Shown here: in pieces, positions 17,112 to 25,728 of the stretch
How the letters are laid out: every line of letters starts with the position of its first letter
How positions within the stretch are numbered: position 1 is the stretch's first letter
NCBI RefSeq assembly: GCF_009360615.1
Contig: NZ_SPEY01000020.1
Coordinates: forward strand, 124,001-188,000
Length of the DNA stretch: 64,000 nt
Origin: Comamonas sp.
GTDB taxonomy: Bacteria; Pseudomonadota; Gammaproteobacteria; Burkholderiales; Burkholderiaceae_C
Direction of reading: 5' to 3'
Program-made: the position numbers and the translations under genes
The notes under the pieces: model-generated
Databases searched by the model: none
What the model saw: the letters and a program-made list of their open reading frames with translations, nothing else
Told to the model about the DNA's origin: nothing

Positions 17112-17969
17112 CGATCCACGAAGCGCGCACAGATGATCGCTGCAGCCAACTTCAGTAGCGCCTCGTGGATATCCAGCCGTCTTTCAAAGCGGATTCGCAG
17201 CTTGCCAAAGCCTGCAAACCAGCTGTGTGTCCTCTCCACCACCCAGCGGTGCTTGCCCAGCCGCTGGCTGCTCTCAACGCCTTGTCTGGCAATCCGGCCG
17301 ATGATGCTCCGCTGCCTCAGGTGGGTTCGGCATCGCTTGAAATCGTAGTCTTTGTCGGCGTGCAGCTTGGCTGGTCTTTTACGGGGACGCCCTGACAAGC
17401 CTGCAACCGCAGGAATCGCGTCCACGCACCTCTCGAACATCTTGGAGTCGTGCCGGTTCGCGCCGCTGACCAATATCACCAGCGGGATGCCTCTGGCATC
17501 TACGACGATGTGTCGTTTGGAGTCGAGCTTGCCTCTGTCCGTGGGGTTGGGGCTCGTTTCCCGGCCCCCCGGGGGCTTGGTACCGAGGAGCCATCAATGC
17601 TGGCCCGGCTCCAATCGATCTGGTCGTGTTCACGCAAGCGCGTCAGCATGGCCTGGGGCAACTGCTCCCAGACACCAGCGGCATTCCAGTCTCGCAGGCG
17701 CCGCCAGCAAGTCATGCCGCTGCCGTACCCCAGAGATTGGGGAAGGTCCTCCCATGGAATGCCTGTTTGCAGCACGAACAGGATGCCGTTGAGGGCGGCT
17801 TCGTCGCTGACCGCGAGCTTGCGCGCACCGCCTTTGGCAGAAGGCACGAAGGCTGGGATCAGGGGTTGTAGCTGTCGCCACAGTTCTTTGCTTACGGGTC
17901 GTCTTGCCATGAGGGCCGCAAGCATAACTGCTCTGCGAGGGGCTATGACGAAGTGGTGTTAGCCACTCT
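17095..17969 (-). mobile_element. IS5-family (IS427-like) insertion sequence, about 875 bp
   Basis: The element is bounded by 17-20 bp terminal inverted repeats and flanked by TA dinucleotides at 17093-17094 and 17970-17971, as expected for IS427-group targets. It carries one transposase split in two frames. It sits between the alcohol dehydrogenase gene and the remains of a short-chain dehydrogenase gene. It could be a functional element or a frameshifted copy, depending on whether the frame change is programmed. Confidence 0.88.
17102..17925 (-). CDS. IS5-family transposase, two overlapping frames
   Basis: DDE transposase read as orfA (17925 to 17500, 141 residues, with LWRQLQPLIPAF, GIPWEDLP, SGMTCWRRLRDW and the first catalytic Asp in ASIDGSSV) and orfB (to 17102, with VILVSGANRHDSKMFE, KLHADKDYDF, and the catalytic Glu in HRWVVERTHSWFAGFGKLR). 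In the -1 frame the join reads ETSPNPTDRGKLDSKRH, the conserved family segment, so the shift falls near 17560-17577, at a C5G6 run. A programmed -1 frameshift is common in this group; a one-base indel in the run would look the same. Confidence 0.85.
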
Positions 17970-17972
17970 TAG
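17953..17972 (-). repeat. Right terminal inverted repeat of the IS
   Basis: On the minus strand it begins CTAAGAGTGGCTAACACC, pairing with the left end. Confidence 0.85.
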
Positions 17973-17984
17973 CTATGCATAGCT
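17971..17984. repeat. 14-bp perfect palindrome at the IS right boundary
   Basis: AGCTATGCATAGCT is self-complementary throughout and begins at the last base pair of the right-flanking TA. It lies about 40 bp before the decayed dehydrogenase, so it may be an old operator or the insertion target. Confidence 0.5.
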
Positions 17985-18023
17985 CCTGCAGATCCTGAGG
18001 CCTCTTACCACTCACGGAGAAAT

Positions 18024-18300
18024 CTGACGGGCCAGCAGCTTGCAGGCAAGATTGCTGCCGTCACCGGCGGCACCAAGTGCACCGGACTGGCTGGCCCCCA
18101 AGGCCTTCGCCCAGAAAGGCACCATCGTCTGCAGTACCGGATGCCGCCAGCCGGGCTCGACGCGCCTGTGACTGCCATCGACCCACAATGTGCAGGTGGA
18201 TTCAATCTCGTTCGCCGACCTTGGCCGGTGTTATGCCTGGTGCAGGTTGAGCTTGAAACGTCCGTCTCAAGCATCGTTGAGGCTGGGTGCGGGTACTACA
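18024..18300 (+). pseudogene. Decayed short-chain dehydrogenase (SDR), N-terminal part
   Basis: A GGAG at 18016 is followed by CTG where ATG is expected, then GKIAAVTGGTKCTGLA, a recognisable but damaged copy of the SDR cofactor motif (TGGTSGIGLA in intact relatives). The next helix (PKAFAQKGTIV) continues in a second frame, LDAPVTAIDPQ returns to the first, and DSISFADLGRCYA appears in another. At least three frame changes make it a pseudogene; nothing recognisable follows. The adjacent IS lies upstream of it, not within it. Confidence 0.6.
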
Positions 18301-18568
18301 CAACGAGGAGCCGCCGAAAAAGTCCTTCTGCGGACTGATCCCGCTGGCCCATGCCCAAAGGCTGATACAAGGCCCGCTGTGTTATTCCCCGGACTCCAAG
18401 GCCCGGTGCCAATGAGAACGGAGGGGGTCGGCGCAGCCAAGGGGCAGCTGGAAGCCGCAGTTGCTGCTCACAAGTCGGTGTTGCCGACGCCATACGGTAC
18501 TTCCAGCCTCGGCAAAGCGGACGCGCTTGATGCATGACCAGAATTGCTGCTTCACATCGGCTGCTGGG
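18301..18568. other. Non-coding remainder between the SDR pseudogene and Bug gene
   Basis: No supported gene; probably degraded sequence from the C-terminal part of the SDR gene, though I cannot match it. Confidence 0.4.
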
Positions 18569-19534
18569 TCAGTCGACCTTGATGCTTCCGGCCTTGATAA
18601 CGCTGGCCCACTTCGCAGTCTCGGACTTCACAAAGGCGGCAAAGTCCTTCGAACTGGAGCCAACGCCCTGGACGCCCATTTCCGAAAAGCGGCTTGCAAC
18701 GGCCGGGCTGGAGACCACAGCGCGCGTTTCTGTCTCGAGACGGGCAAGGATCGGTTGAGGCGTTCCGGCGGGCGCGAAGAGACCGTTCCATTCATTCACC
18801 TCGAAGCCCTTGACACCACTCTCGGCAACGGTCGGAACCTGTGGAAAGCTGTCGAGTCGTTTTGACGCCGTGATGGCCAAGGGCCTGAGCTTGCCGCTTT
18901 TCACGAAAGTACCGCTTGCGGTGGTCGCACTGAACATGAGGTCAACTTGACCTCCAATCAGGTCCGTCAGCGCCGGTGCCCCCCCCTTGTATGGGATATG
19001 CGTCATCGAAATCTTCTCCTCCTGTGCGAACATCTCTGCTGCCAGATGCTGCGCCCCGCCGCTGCCTGCAGACGCAAATGTCAGTCTGCCCGGCTTGTCC
19101 TTCGCCGCCTTCACCAGGCTGGCGACGCTGGTGTAGGGGGAGTGGGCCGGCACCAGCATGAGCAGAGGAACCTGCATGATGAGGGAGACTGGTGCGAGGT
19201 CCTTGGCAGGGTCATAGCTGAGCTTGGGAAACAGGCTCGGATTGACCGTAAATGAAGTCGCATCCAGGAGAAGCGTGTAGCCATCGGCAGGCGCTTTTGC
19301 AACGTAAGAGGCACCAATCGTGCCACTTGCGCCGGGACGGTTGTCTACGATGATCTGCTGCTTCAGCCGCTCTCCGAGATGTTGTGCCACGATGCGGGCC
19401 GTGTTGTCCGCAGCCCCTCCGGCCGGATACGGGACCACCAGCTTGATAGGCTTGTCGGGCCATTGCGCCTGTGCTGCACTCATGCCGATCGCCATGGCGG
19501 CTGCGGTCAGTGCGGGCTTGATCCATTGTTTCAT
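18569..19534 (-). CDS. Bug/TctC-type periplasmic binding protein 1
   Basis: 321 residues; Sec signal (MKQWIKPALTAAAMAIGMSAAQA) then the Bug hallmark WPDKPIKLVVPYPAGGAADNTARIVA and the second loop DNRPGASGTIG. PADGYTLLL, HIPYKGGAPALTDLIGGQVDLMF and VPTVAESGVKGFE are further family signatures. Bug proteins bind carboxylated ligands in the periplasm, either for a TctAB transporter or for signalling. It is the last gene of a minus-strand cassette (19534 back to 23385) and lies 91 bp after the cyclase gene. Ligand unknown. Confidence 0.92.
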   Translation of the reverse strand: MKQWIKPALTAAAMAIGMSAAQAQWPDKPIKLVVPYPAGGAADNTARIVAQHLGERLKQQIIVDNRPGASGTIGASYVAKAPADGYTLLLDATSFTVNPSLFPKLSYDPAKDLAPVSLIMQVPLLMLVPAHSPYTSVASLVKAAKDKPGRLTFASAGSGGAQHLAAEMFAQEEKISMTHIPYKGGAPALTDLIGGQVDLMFSATTASGTFVKSGKLRPLAITASKRLDSFPQVPTVAESGVKGFEVNEWNGLFAPAGTPQPILARLETETRAVVSSPAVASRFSEMGVQGVGSSSKDFAAFVKSETAKWASVIKAGSIKVD

Positions 19535-19625
19535 CTTTGTCTCCGGTGAAAGGTGATTGCTCGTGGCTACCGGTGTTCGCCTTGCTGCCGAGCCGGGTGA
19601 GCAAAGGGCCGACCGTCCGTCGCTG

Positions 19626-20687
19626 CTAAACAGTCGCGATGGGAGTGGCAGGGGAACCCACAGCGCCGGGCAGGCGCAGGGGAGGTGCCGTCAACAGGAA
19701 ACGGTAACGGCCATGCTGACGCAGCCATCTCGCGAGCGGTGTGAGATGCCACAACTCTCCAAGATGTATTCCGTTCTTGAAGAGGCAGTGCTCGTGCAGG
19801 GGCAGTCGTGGACCGCGAATCGGTGCTGGCTGCATCAGTCGGGGGACGACCAATTCAACGGCAGGGTTGTCAGCCAGCAAGCAGGCCAGGCGGACATCAA
19901 CTATCCAATTGAGCAACTTGGAGTCGTTGCCATCCAAGCCGCTACCTGTTTCGTGGAGCTGCCTGAGGTCGGGGTGACGATTCATCGCGAGCAGGGTGTC
20001 GGCGAATCCAGTATGGATGCACACCATGTCTCCTGCTTCAACGTCCACCCGGTCGGATTCAAGGATGCGCATCAGCCGGTCATAGCCGACGGCTTCTCGG
20101 CGGCGTCCGATGTGATGCTCAAGGTCGATCATCACTCCGCGCCCCTGAACGCCGTGCTCTGCCAGGTTCTCGATACCCAGTGCCAGCGCACGAGGCGATG
20201 GGAATCGCATCCAGTCGGCTGGAGCGTTCTTGTCTTCCTCGGAAGACAAGATGTCCACGCCAGCGCGAAATCCGTTGTAGAAAACAGCTTCAGGCTGGCC
20301 ATCTCCGTCTGCGTCGAAGCGACTTCCCATGTGCGCGAGGCTATCCCATTGCGTCGAATACTGAGTATTCATGACAAGCACTTCGTCGCACACCACATCG
20401 GTCAGCGTGTCGTCCTCGTCCAGGTATGACCAGCAAAATCCCTGCGCGCCGGCGCTCTTGCCGTCGCGCAGAGTCGAGAATGTCCGGGCAGGCATGCGGC
20501 GGGGATTCATCGTCATTCCCCCCGGCACATCCAAGGGCAGGGACAAGCAGAAGGTTTTGCCGAACTCGACTTCGGCGACACCCTGGAGAACCTTCTTGCG
20601 GTCCACCAGATTCATGCGCCCGCGTTGGTCATCGGCTCCGAACTCGCCCCAGTTGCTTCTGTCCGGGGCATGCTTCCATCGTTGCAT
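19626..20687 (-). CDS. Cyclase-family hydrolase (kynurenine formamidase-like)
   Basis: 353 residues of the PF04199 cyclase/formamidase fold, in the longer subgroup. It shows YSTQWDSLAHMG as the first metal-ligand region, the LEHHIG segment, and C-terminal LHEHCLFKNGIHLGELWHL with RYRFLLTAPPLRLPGAVGSPATPIA, which is typical of the subgroup. Such enzymes hydrolyse amides, cyclic amides or lactones using a divalent metal. It is followed by Bug protein 1 and preceded (9 bp) by the 2-hydroxyacid dehydrogenase gene, so it belongs to the same operon. Substrate unknown. Confidence 0.85.
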   Translation of the reverse strand: MQRWKHAPDRSNWGEFGADDQRGRMNLVDRKKVLQGVAEVEFGKTFCLSLPLDVPGGMTMNPRRMPARTFSTLRDGKSAGAQGFCWSYLDEDDTLTDVVCDEVLVMNTQYSTQWDSLAHMGSRFDADGDGQPEAVFYNGFRAGVDILSSEEDKNAPADWMRFPSPRALALGIENLAEHGVQGRGVMIDLEHHIGRRREAVGYDRLMRILESDRVDVEAGDMVCIHTGFADTLLAMNRHPDLRQLHETGSGLDGNDSKLLNWIVDVRLACLLADNPAVELVVPRLMQPAPIRGPRLPLHEHCLFKNGIHLGELWHLTPLARWLRQHGRYRFLLTAPPLRLPGAVGSPATPIATV

Positions 20688-20696
20688 GAAGGGTCC

Positions 20697-21623
20697 TTAC
20701 GCTGCTTGAAACCGTCCCGCCATGACAGCCAGGGCGTTCCTGGCGGCCGACTCGCCCATGTTGATGTAGGCATCCGACGTCACCGAACCCACATGAGGGC
20801 TCAGAACGAAACCTTTCTGGGACTGAAACGGGTGCCCTGGCGCCATGGGCTCCACGGCAAAACTATCGAGGCCCGCAGCGTGCACCTGTCCACAACTGAC
20901 CGCCTCCAGCAGAGCCTGCTCATCAATCAGACCGCCGCGTGCGGTGTTCACGAGGATGACCCCTGGCTTGCAGCGTCCGAGTGTCGTCTTGTTCAGCATT
21001 CCTTCGTTGTCCTCGGTGAGAGGGCAGTGCAGCGAGATTGCGTCGGATTCGCTGAGCAGCTCGTCCAAGCCGACCAGCTTCACGTAGTCCGGGACATCCT
21101 TTGCAAACGGGTCGAAGGCGATGACGTTCATTCCGAAACCCTCTGCCATCCGTGCGAAACGTCGGCCGATCGCGCCCAACCCCACTACGCCTATCGTGCG
21201 ACCCGACAGTTCGATACTCGAATGAGAGGCCTTCTCCCAATGTCCGGCATGCATTCGGGCATCCACGGCAGGAATGGACTTTGCGCAGGCCAGCAGCAGA
21301 GCAAATGCGTGCTCGGCTACGGCATTTGCATTGGCACCCACTGCGGCGACGACTTCGATTCCTCGCTCCTTGGCTGCCAGCTTGTCGATGTTGTCCGTCC
21401 CCGAGCCGTGCTTGGAGATGACGCGCAGGGCCGGGGCAGCATCCATGGCCGCAGCTCCCACCTTGCCGTATCGCACGACCATGGCGACAGGGTTGTGGCA
21501 TTGGCACAGCGCCACGATGTGCTCCGGCGTTGGCGTCTTGCCGGTGTAGACCAGTTCGTAGTCCTTGAGAAGCGCGACGGCACTGGGCGCAATCGCATCG
21601 GCCGTAATGACAATGGTACTCAC
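20697..21623 (-). CDS. D-isomer-specific 2-hydroxyacid dehydrogenase
   Basis: 308 residues, NAD(P)-dependent. Rossmann motif GVVGLGAIGRRFARMAE, the catalytic Arg region VNTARGGLIDEQAL, Glu in GLDSFAVEPM and the His in LSPHVGSVT. It belongs to the phosphoglycerate/hydroxypyruvate dehydrogenase-like group. The start is the GTG at 21621-21623, preceded by AGGAAGGGGAAA, whose GTGA overlaps the stop of the RraA gene; the longer frame would read into that gene. This indicates translational coupling. It probably oxidises or reduces a hydroxy acid handled by the cassette. Confidence 0.9.
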   Translation of the reverse strand: MSTIVITADAIAPSAVALLKDYELVYTGKTPTPEHIVALCQCHNPVAMVVRYGKVGAAAMDAAPALRVISKHGSGTDNIDKLAAKERGIEVVAAVGANANAVAEHAFALLLACAKSIPAVDARMHAGHWEKASHSSIELSGRTIGVVGLGAIGRRFARMAEGFGMNVIAFDPFAKDVPDYVKLVGLDELLSESDAISLHCPLTEDNEGMLNKTTLGRCKPGVILVNTARGGLIDEQALLEAVSCGQVHAAGLDSFAVEPMAPGHPFQSQKGFVLSPHVGSVTSDAYINMGESAARNALAVMAGRFQAA

Positions 21624-22306
21624 AGGCTTTCCCCTTCCTTGAGCACGCCGGCCGCACGCAGCGCTGATGCCAGCCACTTAGCGTTCGTATCCCCCCCCTT
21701 GATCGCCTCAATGCGTGCTGCCTCGTCCTTGACCTTCTTTGCAGCCGCGGGAAGCAGCCCTTCGATCTTCTCTCGTTCGACCACCACGACTCCATCCGCG
21801 TCACCGATGATCAGGTCGCCGGGATGGACCATGACGCCACCGACGGACACCGGGCAACCGATACGGCCCGGCACCATCTTGGTCGGTCCGTTCGGATTGG
21901 TTCCCACGGAGAAGACAGGAAAATCCATCTCCTCAATCTCCAGGCTGTCGCGGGCTGCGCCGTCTATCACCACGCCCGCGATCCCGAGCTGTTTGCAGGC
22001 CGTCATCATGATGGTGCCCATCAAGGCGGACGTTTGATCCCCCTTGCCATCGATGACCAGCACATCGCCAGGCTTTGCCATTGCCATGGCCGCGTGAATC
22101 ATGAGGTTGTCGCCGGGGCGCACTTCCACCGTAAACGCCGTTCCCGCCAGCTTCATGCCGGGACGCAAGGCCTTGATGCGACCGTGCATGGCGCCTCGCC
22201 GGCCGGCAACATCAGCCAGGATGGCCGGCTGGTACTGCGAAGCCTCCTGAACGATGTGCAAGGGCACGCGGTCGAAGTCACGGATGATGTCAGGTGCGTT
22301 ATTCAT
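21620..22306 (-). CDS. RraA-family aldolase/decarboxylase
   Basis: 228 residues of the RraA/HMG-aldolase fold. Motifs include PGDNLMIHAAMAMAKPGDVLVIDG-like binding loop, GVVIDGAARD (Arg-Asp pair that binds substrate and metal) and GDLIIGDADGVVVV. Family enzymes split 4-hydroxy-4-methyl-2-oxoglutarate or related keto acids into pyruvate and another product, or decarboxylate oxaloacetate; non-enzymatic RraA regulators are shorter. Position between a Bug protein gene and a hydroxyacid dehydrogenase gene favours the enzyme role. Confidence 0.87.
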   Translation of the reverse strand: MNNAPDIIRDFDRVPLHIVQEASQYQPAILADVAGRRGAMHGRIKALRPGMKLAGTAFTVEVRPGDNLMIHAAMAMAKPGDVLVIDGKGDQTSALMGTIMMTACKQLGIAGVVIDGAARDSLEIEEMDFPVFSVGTNPNGPTKMVPGRIGCPVSVGGVMVHPGDLIIGDADGVVVVEREKIEGLLPAAAKKVKDEAARIEAIKGGDTNAKWLASALRAAGVLKEGESL

Positions 22307-22392
22307 GATTCAAATTTCCAGAGATATGTGAGCGTGGTCCTCCCTCGCAAACGGCCCACGCGAAGCCGTTGCCGGAGAGGAAATGGAGAGCG

Positions 22393-23385
22393 TCAGTTGG
22401 CCTTTGCGCCGGATTCCTTGACGACCGTGGCCCAGCGGCCAGTCTCGTCGCGAACCAAGCGGGCGAACTGTTCCGGGGTTCCGCCCAGAACATCCGCCCC
22501 TTGCTCCGTGAGTCGTTTTTTAACGTCAGGGGTCTCGAGTGCCCGGTTGAATGCAGCGTTGAGCTTGCTCAGCCGGTCCTTGGATACGCCCGCCGGTGCT
22601 GCGATACCGAACCAGGTCACAGCCTCGAAGCCCTTGAAGCCTGATTCCGCAACGGTAGGAACGTTGGGCAGGTCGGCGGAACGCCTGGCAGAAGTCACCG
22701 CCAGCGCTCTCATCTTCCCGTTCTTGATGTGGCCGCTTAGCGTCACAATCGACGATATGTACATCTGGATCTGTCCGCCAATCAGATCCGTCGCGCCCTG
22801 AGCCGCCCCTTTGTAGGGAACGTGTGTCAACTTGACATTGGCGATGCGCTGGAGCTGCTCGGTGGCCAGATGAGCAACGGTTCCGCTTCCCGAGCTGGCG
22901 TAGTTAATGCCTTCAGGATTGGCCTTGGCTGCGTTGATCAAGTCGGAAAGCGTCTTGTAGGGTGAGTTGCTCGCAACTGCAATGACCAACGGAGCGCTTG
23001 CGACCAATCCGACAGGGGCAAGGTCTTTTTGAGGGTTGTAGGGCAGCTTGGCGTAGAGCGAGGGGTTGATGGCCATGTTCGACGTCTGCCCCATCACCAG
23101 CGTATATCCGTCGGGGGCCGCCTTGGCCGCCGCATCCATCCCGATGTTGCCGCCTGAGCCAGGCTTGTTGTCGATGATGATGGTCCAGCCTTGCTGACTC
23201 GTGACGGTCGTGGCGACTTCCCGCGCAATCATGTCGGGGCCTCCGCCAGCTGGAAATGGAACGATTATCTTGATGGAGCGCGCTGGATACGTTTCAGCTG
23301 ACGAGATGCCAGGGGCGAGGCTGGCGAGCAGACCGGTGCCGATGACGACGGCACCCAATGCGCGAACGCTGGGGAAAGAATTCAT
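22393..23385 (-). CDS. Bug/TctC-type periplasmic binding protein 2
   Basis: 330 residues; signal peptide to about residue 30 (GTGLLASLAPGISSAETYP), then SIKIIVPFPAGGGPDMIARE, DNKPGSGGNIGMDAAAKAAPDGYTL, HVPYKGAAQGATDLIGGQIQM and VPTVAESGFKGFE. First structural gene of the cassette, 87 bp ahead of the RraA gene. Transcription probably starts in the 119-bp gap behind the upstream LysR gene, where two direct repeats lie. It differs clearly from Bug protein 1 in the same operon, so the two may bind different ligands. Confidence 0.92.
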   Translation of the reverse strand: MNSFPSVRALGAVVIGTGLLASLAPGISSAETYPARSIKIIVPFPAGGGPDMIAREVATTVTSQQGWTIIIDNKPGSGGNIGMDAAAKAAPDGYTLVMGQTSNMAINPSLYAKLPYNPQKDLAPVGLVASAPLVIAVASNSPYKTLSDLINAAKANPEGINYASSGSGTVAHLATEQLQRIANVKLTHVPYKGAAQGATDLIGGQIQMYISSIVTLSGHIKNGKMRALAVTSARRSADLPNVPTVAESGFKGFEAVTWFGIAAPAGVSKDRLSKLNAAFNRALETPDVKKRLTEQGADVLGGTPEQFARLVRDETGRWATVVKESGAKAN

Positions 23386-23466
23386 CTTGATGTCTCCTTG
23401 AATGATGGGGCGTCAAAGTCGCACCTCTATGAGACCCAAGTATTCGCTGCACTCTCCCGTTCGTCC

Positions 23467-23502
23467 AATCGAACTTTTTTTCGAATCGATAAATTGAACT
23501 TT
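23467..23502 (-). promoter_or_regulatory. Direct repeats ahead of the Bug 2 operon
   Basis: On the minus strand AAAGTTCAATT and AAAGTTCGATT (positions 23492-23502 and 23467-23477) are spaced 25 bp apart with one mismatch, in A/T-rich DNA between the LysR stop and the Bug 2 gene. A regulator or promoter site is plausible. Confidence 0.45.
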
Positions 23503-23504
23503 GC

Positions 23505-24407
23505 CTATCGAGCTGCAGGCAGTCTGGCGTGCTTGGCCAGCAAGGCGATCAGTCGCTGAGCTGCAGGGGAGACGTATCCGCTGTCCCGGTAGGTCACGAC
23601 CATCCGACGGCGCATGGTTGCCCCTCGCAGCTTGACTTCGCGCAACCCTGCACCGGAACTGCCCTCCTGCAGGTGCAGCCGGGAGATGAAGCTCAGCAAT
23701 CCGGTTTCACCGATCAGCGTGGGCAGCATCAGCAACATCGTGCTTTCCACCTGGACGATGGGGCGTGGCAGATGGTGTCGGTCGAACGTTTGGTCCAGCC
23801 AGTCGCGGATAGGCGCTCCTTGCGGCTGAAGCACCCATTTGTAGTCGGTGAGGTCACGCAGTGTGACCCGAGGCCTGGAGAACAACTCGTGACTCGAAAT
23901 GGCTGCCACGACGATCTGGTCTTCGGCCAGCAAGCGCGAAGTGAGACCGGGCTCGCTGGGGGCGTCCGTGCCCACCAGAAGGTCAATGTCGCCACTGCGC
24001 AGCATCGGGGCCAGGACGTCGCCCAGAGCAACCGTTGTCTGCATCGTTACGCCAGGTGCCTCTGCAAGCAGGTCCCGTGCCGCCGGCGGTAAAAGGAACT
24101 GGGCCGCAGTAGGAACAATCCCAAGCCTGACGTGACCGGCTACTCCTTTGCCTATGTCTCCAATCTCCCGGCGTGCGCTCTCGACGTCGAACCGGGTCCG
24201 CTGCGCCCATTTCACCAGCGTATGTCCCGCAGTGGTCAGCCGAATTCCTCGGCCGGCCTTTTCGAACAGTGTGGCCCCGCACGCATCTTCAAGACGCCTA
24301 ACGCAGCTCGTGAGAGCGGGTTGAGTCTTGTGCAGGCGCTCGGCGGCTTTGCCCATGTGTTCGAGTTCGGCAATGACTTCAAAGTACTTCAAATCCCGCA
24401 AGTCCAC
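23505..24407 (-). CDS. LysR-family transcriptional regulator 1
   Basis: 300 residues. GTG start with AAGGAT five bases upstream. The N-terminal helix-turn-helix (about 1-60) reads LKYFEVIAELEHMGKAAERLHKTQPALTSCVRRLE, followed by a linker helix and a periplasmic-binding-like effector domain (about 95-290, with VRLGIVPTAAQFLLP and DLLVGTDAP). It is encoded on the same strand immediately upstream of the Bug 2 cassette rather than divergently, and probably controls that cassette. Confidence 0.92.
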   Translation of the reverse strand: MDLRDLKYFEVIAELEHMGKAAERLHKTQPALTSCVRRLEDACGATLFEKAGRGIRLTTAGHTLVKWAQRTRFDVESARREIGDIGKGVAGHVRLGIVPTAAQFLLPPAARDLLAEAPGVTMQTTVALGDVLAPMLRSGDIDLLVGTDAPSEPGLTSRLLAEDQIVVAAISSHELFSRPRVTLRDLTDYKWVLQPQGAPIRDWLDQTFDRHHLPRPIVQVESTMLLMLPTLIGETGLLSFISRLHLQEGSSGAGLREVKLRGATMRRRMVVTYRDSGYVSPAAQRLIALLAKHARLPAAR

Positions 24408-24626
24408 GTGAATCCTTTTTGTTCAAGCTGCGTCCGGTGGCATCGCTGTGCGCAGGGCTGCAGTGCACTGCAGGGGCAGCAGACGAGTCACCTGCCGCGA
24501 TGCCCATGGAAAGTCTAGCCGCGCAGGGGGGCTGCGGCCATACCGCGTATCCAGGCAGGGGTGATGCTCGGGGCGGGGCAACGAAGACTTCGGGCCGCGA
24601 GCACCGGTTTTCCGAGAGCTGTTGCT

Positions 24627-25535
24627 TTACAGGGCGCGACCGACGCGAAAAGCAAGTTCACGCATCCACTGAAGCGCGGGGTCGCTATCGCGGTGGCGGT
24701 GCCATTGCAGTGTCTGCACCAGAGTCGGCACTTGGAGAGGCGGTGGCCAAAGCCTGATCGGCAGAACTTTTTCCGCCTGCAGTGCCAGCCGCTTATGCAC
24801 CGTGGCGATGCGATCGGTGCCGACGACCATCTGAGGCAGGGCTGCCATGCTGGGCGCGGACACCTCGACCTTGCGATGGATGCCGAAGCGGTCGAGAAAC
24901 CAGCCATCAAACGCAGCGCGCTGTTGGCCCGTGGCGTAGTTGGCCACGACATGCCCGCACTCCAGGTAGTCGTTGAAGGTGAGTTCCTCTCTGATGCGGC
25001 TGTGGCCCGACCAGGTCACGCAGAGATACTGTTCCTCGAACAGCGGTGCGCGTGGGTGGTTCAGGGCGGCGAACTGCTCGGGAATGATCAGCAGATCCGC
25101 ATCCCCTTGCTCGAGCTGTTCGGCTGGCCTGTCATTGAGCGAACGCAGTTCCAGACCGATTCCGCGTGCCTGTTGGTAGAGGGCTGCCAGCAAGGGCGGA
25201 ATGAACACCGCAGTCGTGAAGTCCGAGAGCAGCAGCACAAAGGTGCGCGTGGACTCTGCGGGGATGAACACAGGCGGTGTGGTGATCGTGCTGTCTATGC
25301 GCACCAGGACCTCGCGCACCGGTTCAATGAGTCCCAATGCGCGCGGCGTGAGCACCATCTGCCGACCCTGTGCGGCAAGGAGTTCATCACCAAAGAAATT
25401 GCGCAGCCTGGCCAGTGCATTGCTCATTGCGGGCTGGCTCAGATTCAGGCGCTCACCTGCGCGACTGATGTTGCGCTCGGCAAGCAGTGCATCCAGGGCG
25501 ACGAGCAGATTCAGATCGAGTTTATTGAAGCGCAT
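24627..25535 (-). CDS. LysR-family transcriptional regulator 2 (NodD/NahR-like)
   Basis: 302 residues from the ATG at 25535 (MRFNKLDLNLLVALDALL); the longer frame adds a non-homologous 98-residue lead. The winged helix-turn-helix shows ERNISRAGERLNLSQPAMSNALARLRNFFGDELL, of the subgroup that includes NodD, NahR and LinR-type regulators of aromatic catabolism. An effector domain follows (about 90-300). It is divergent from the Bug 3 cassette, with a 12-bp dyad between them, so autoregulation and activation of that cassette are likely. Confidence 0.9.
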   Translation of the reverse strand: MRFNKLDLNLLVALDALLAERNISRAGERLNLSQPAMSNALARLRNFFGDELLAAQGRQMVLTPRALGLIEPVREVLVRIDSTITTPPVFIPAESTRTFVLLLSDFTTAVFIPPLLAALYQQARGIGLELRSLNDRPAEQLEQGDADLLIIPEQFAALNHPRAPLFEEQYLCVTWSGHSRIREELTFNDYLECGHVVANYATGQQRAAFDGWFLDRFGIHRKVEVSAPSMAALPQMVVGTDRIATVHKRLALQAEKVLPIRLWPPPLQVPTLVQTLQWHRHRDSDPALQWMRELAFRVGRAL

Positions 25536-25608
25536 GGCTCGGCGTTCGGAATCAAGCGCAAGAGCACGGTTGCACCAGCTCATCACGCTGGGTTCTTGCT
25601 GATATTCA

Positions 25609-25644
25609 TGAAATGGATTCCTGGAATCTAAAGAATCCATTTCA
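25609..25644. promoter_or_regulatory. 12-bp inverted repeat, candidate LysR operator
   Basis: TGAAATGGATTC (25609-25620) and GAATCCATTTCA (25633-25644) are exact inverse copies separated by 12 bases. A second, nested 13-base palindrome GATTCC-T-GGAATC lies at 25616-25628. It is 74 bp from the LysR start and 85 bp before the small leading gene of the divergent cassette. Confidence 0.65.
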
Positions 25645-25728
25645 GGAATACAAGCGAAATATCCACAATCCGTTCCGTCACGGCGATACCGCGCCGTGCG
25701 GCAAAAAACAACATCAACGGAGACATGC

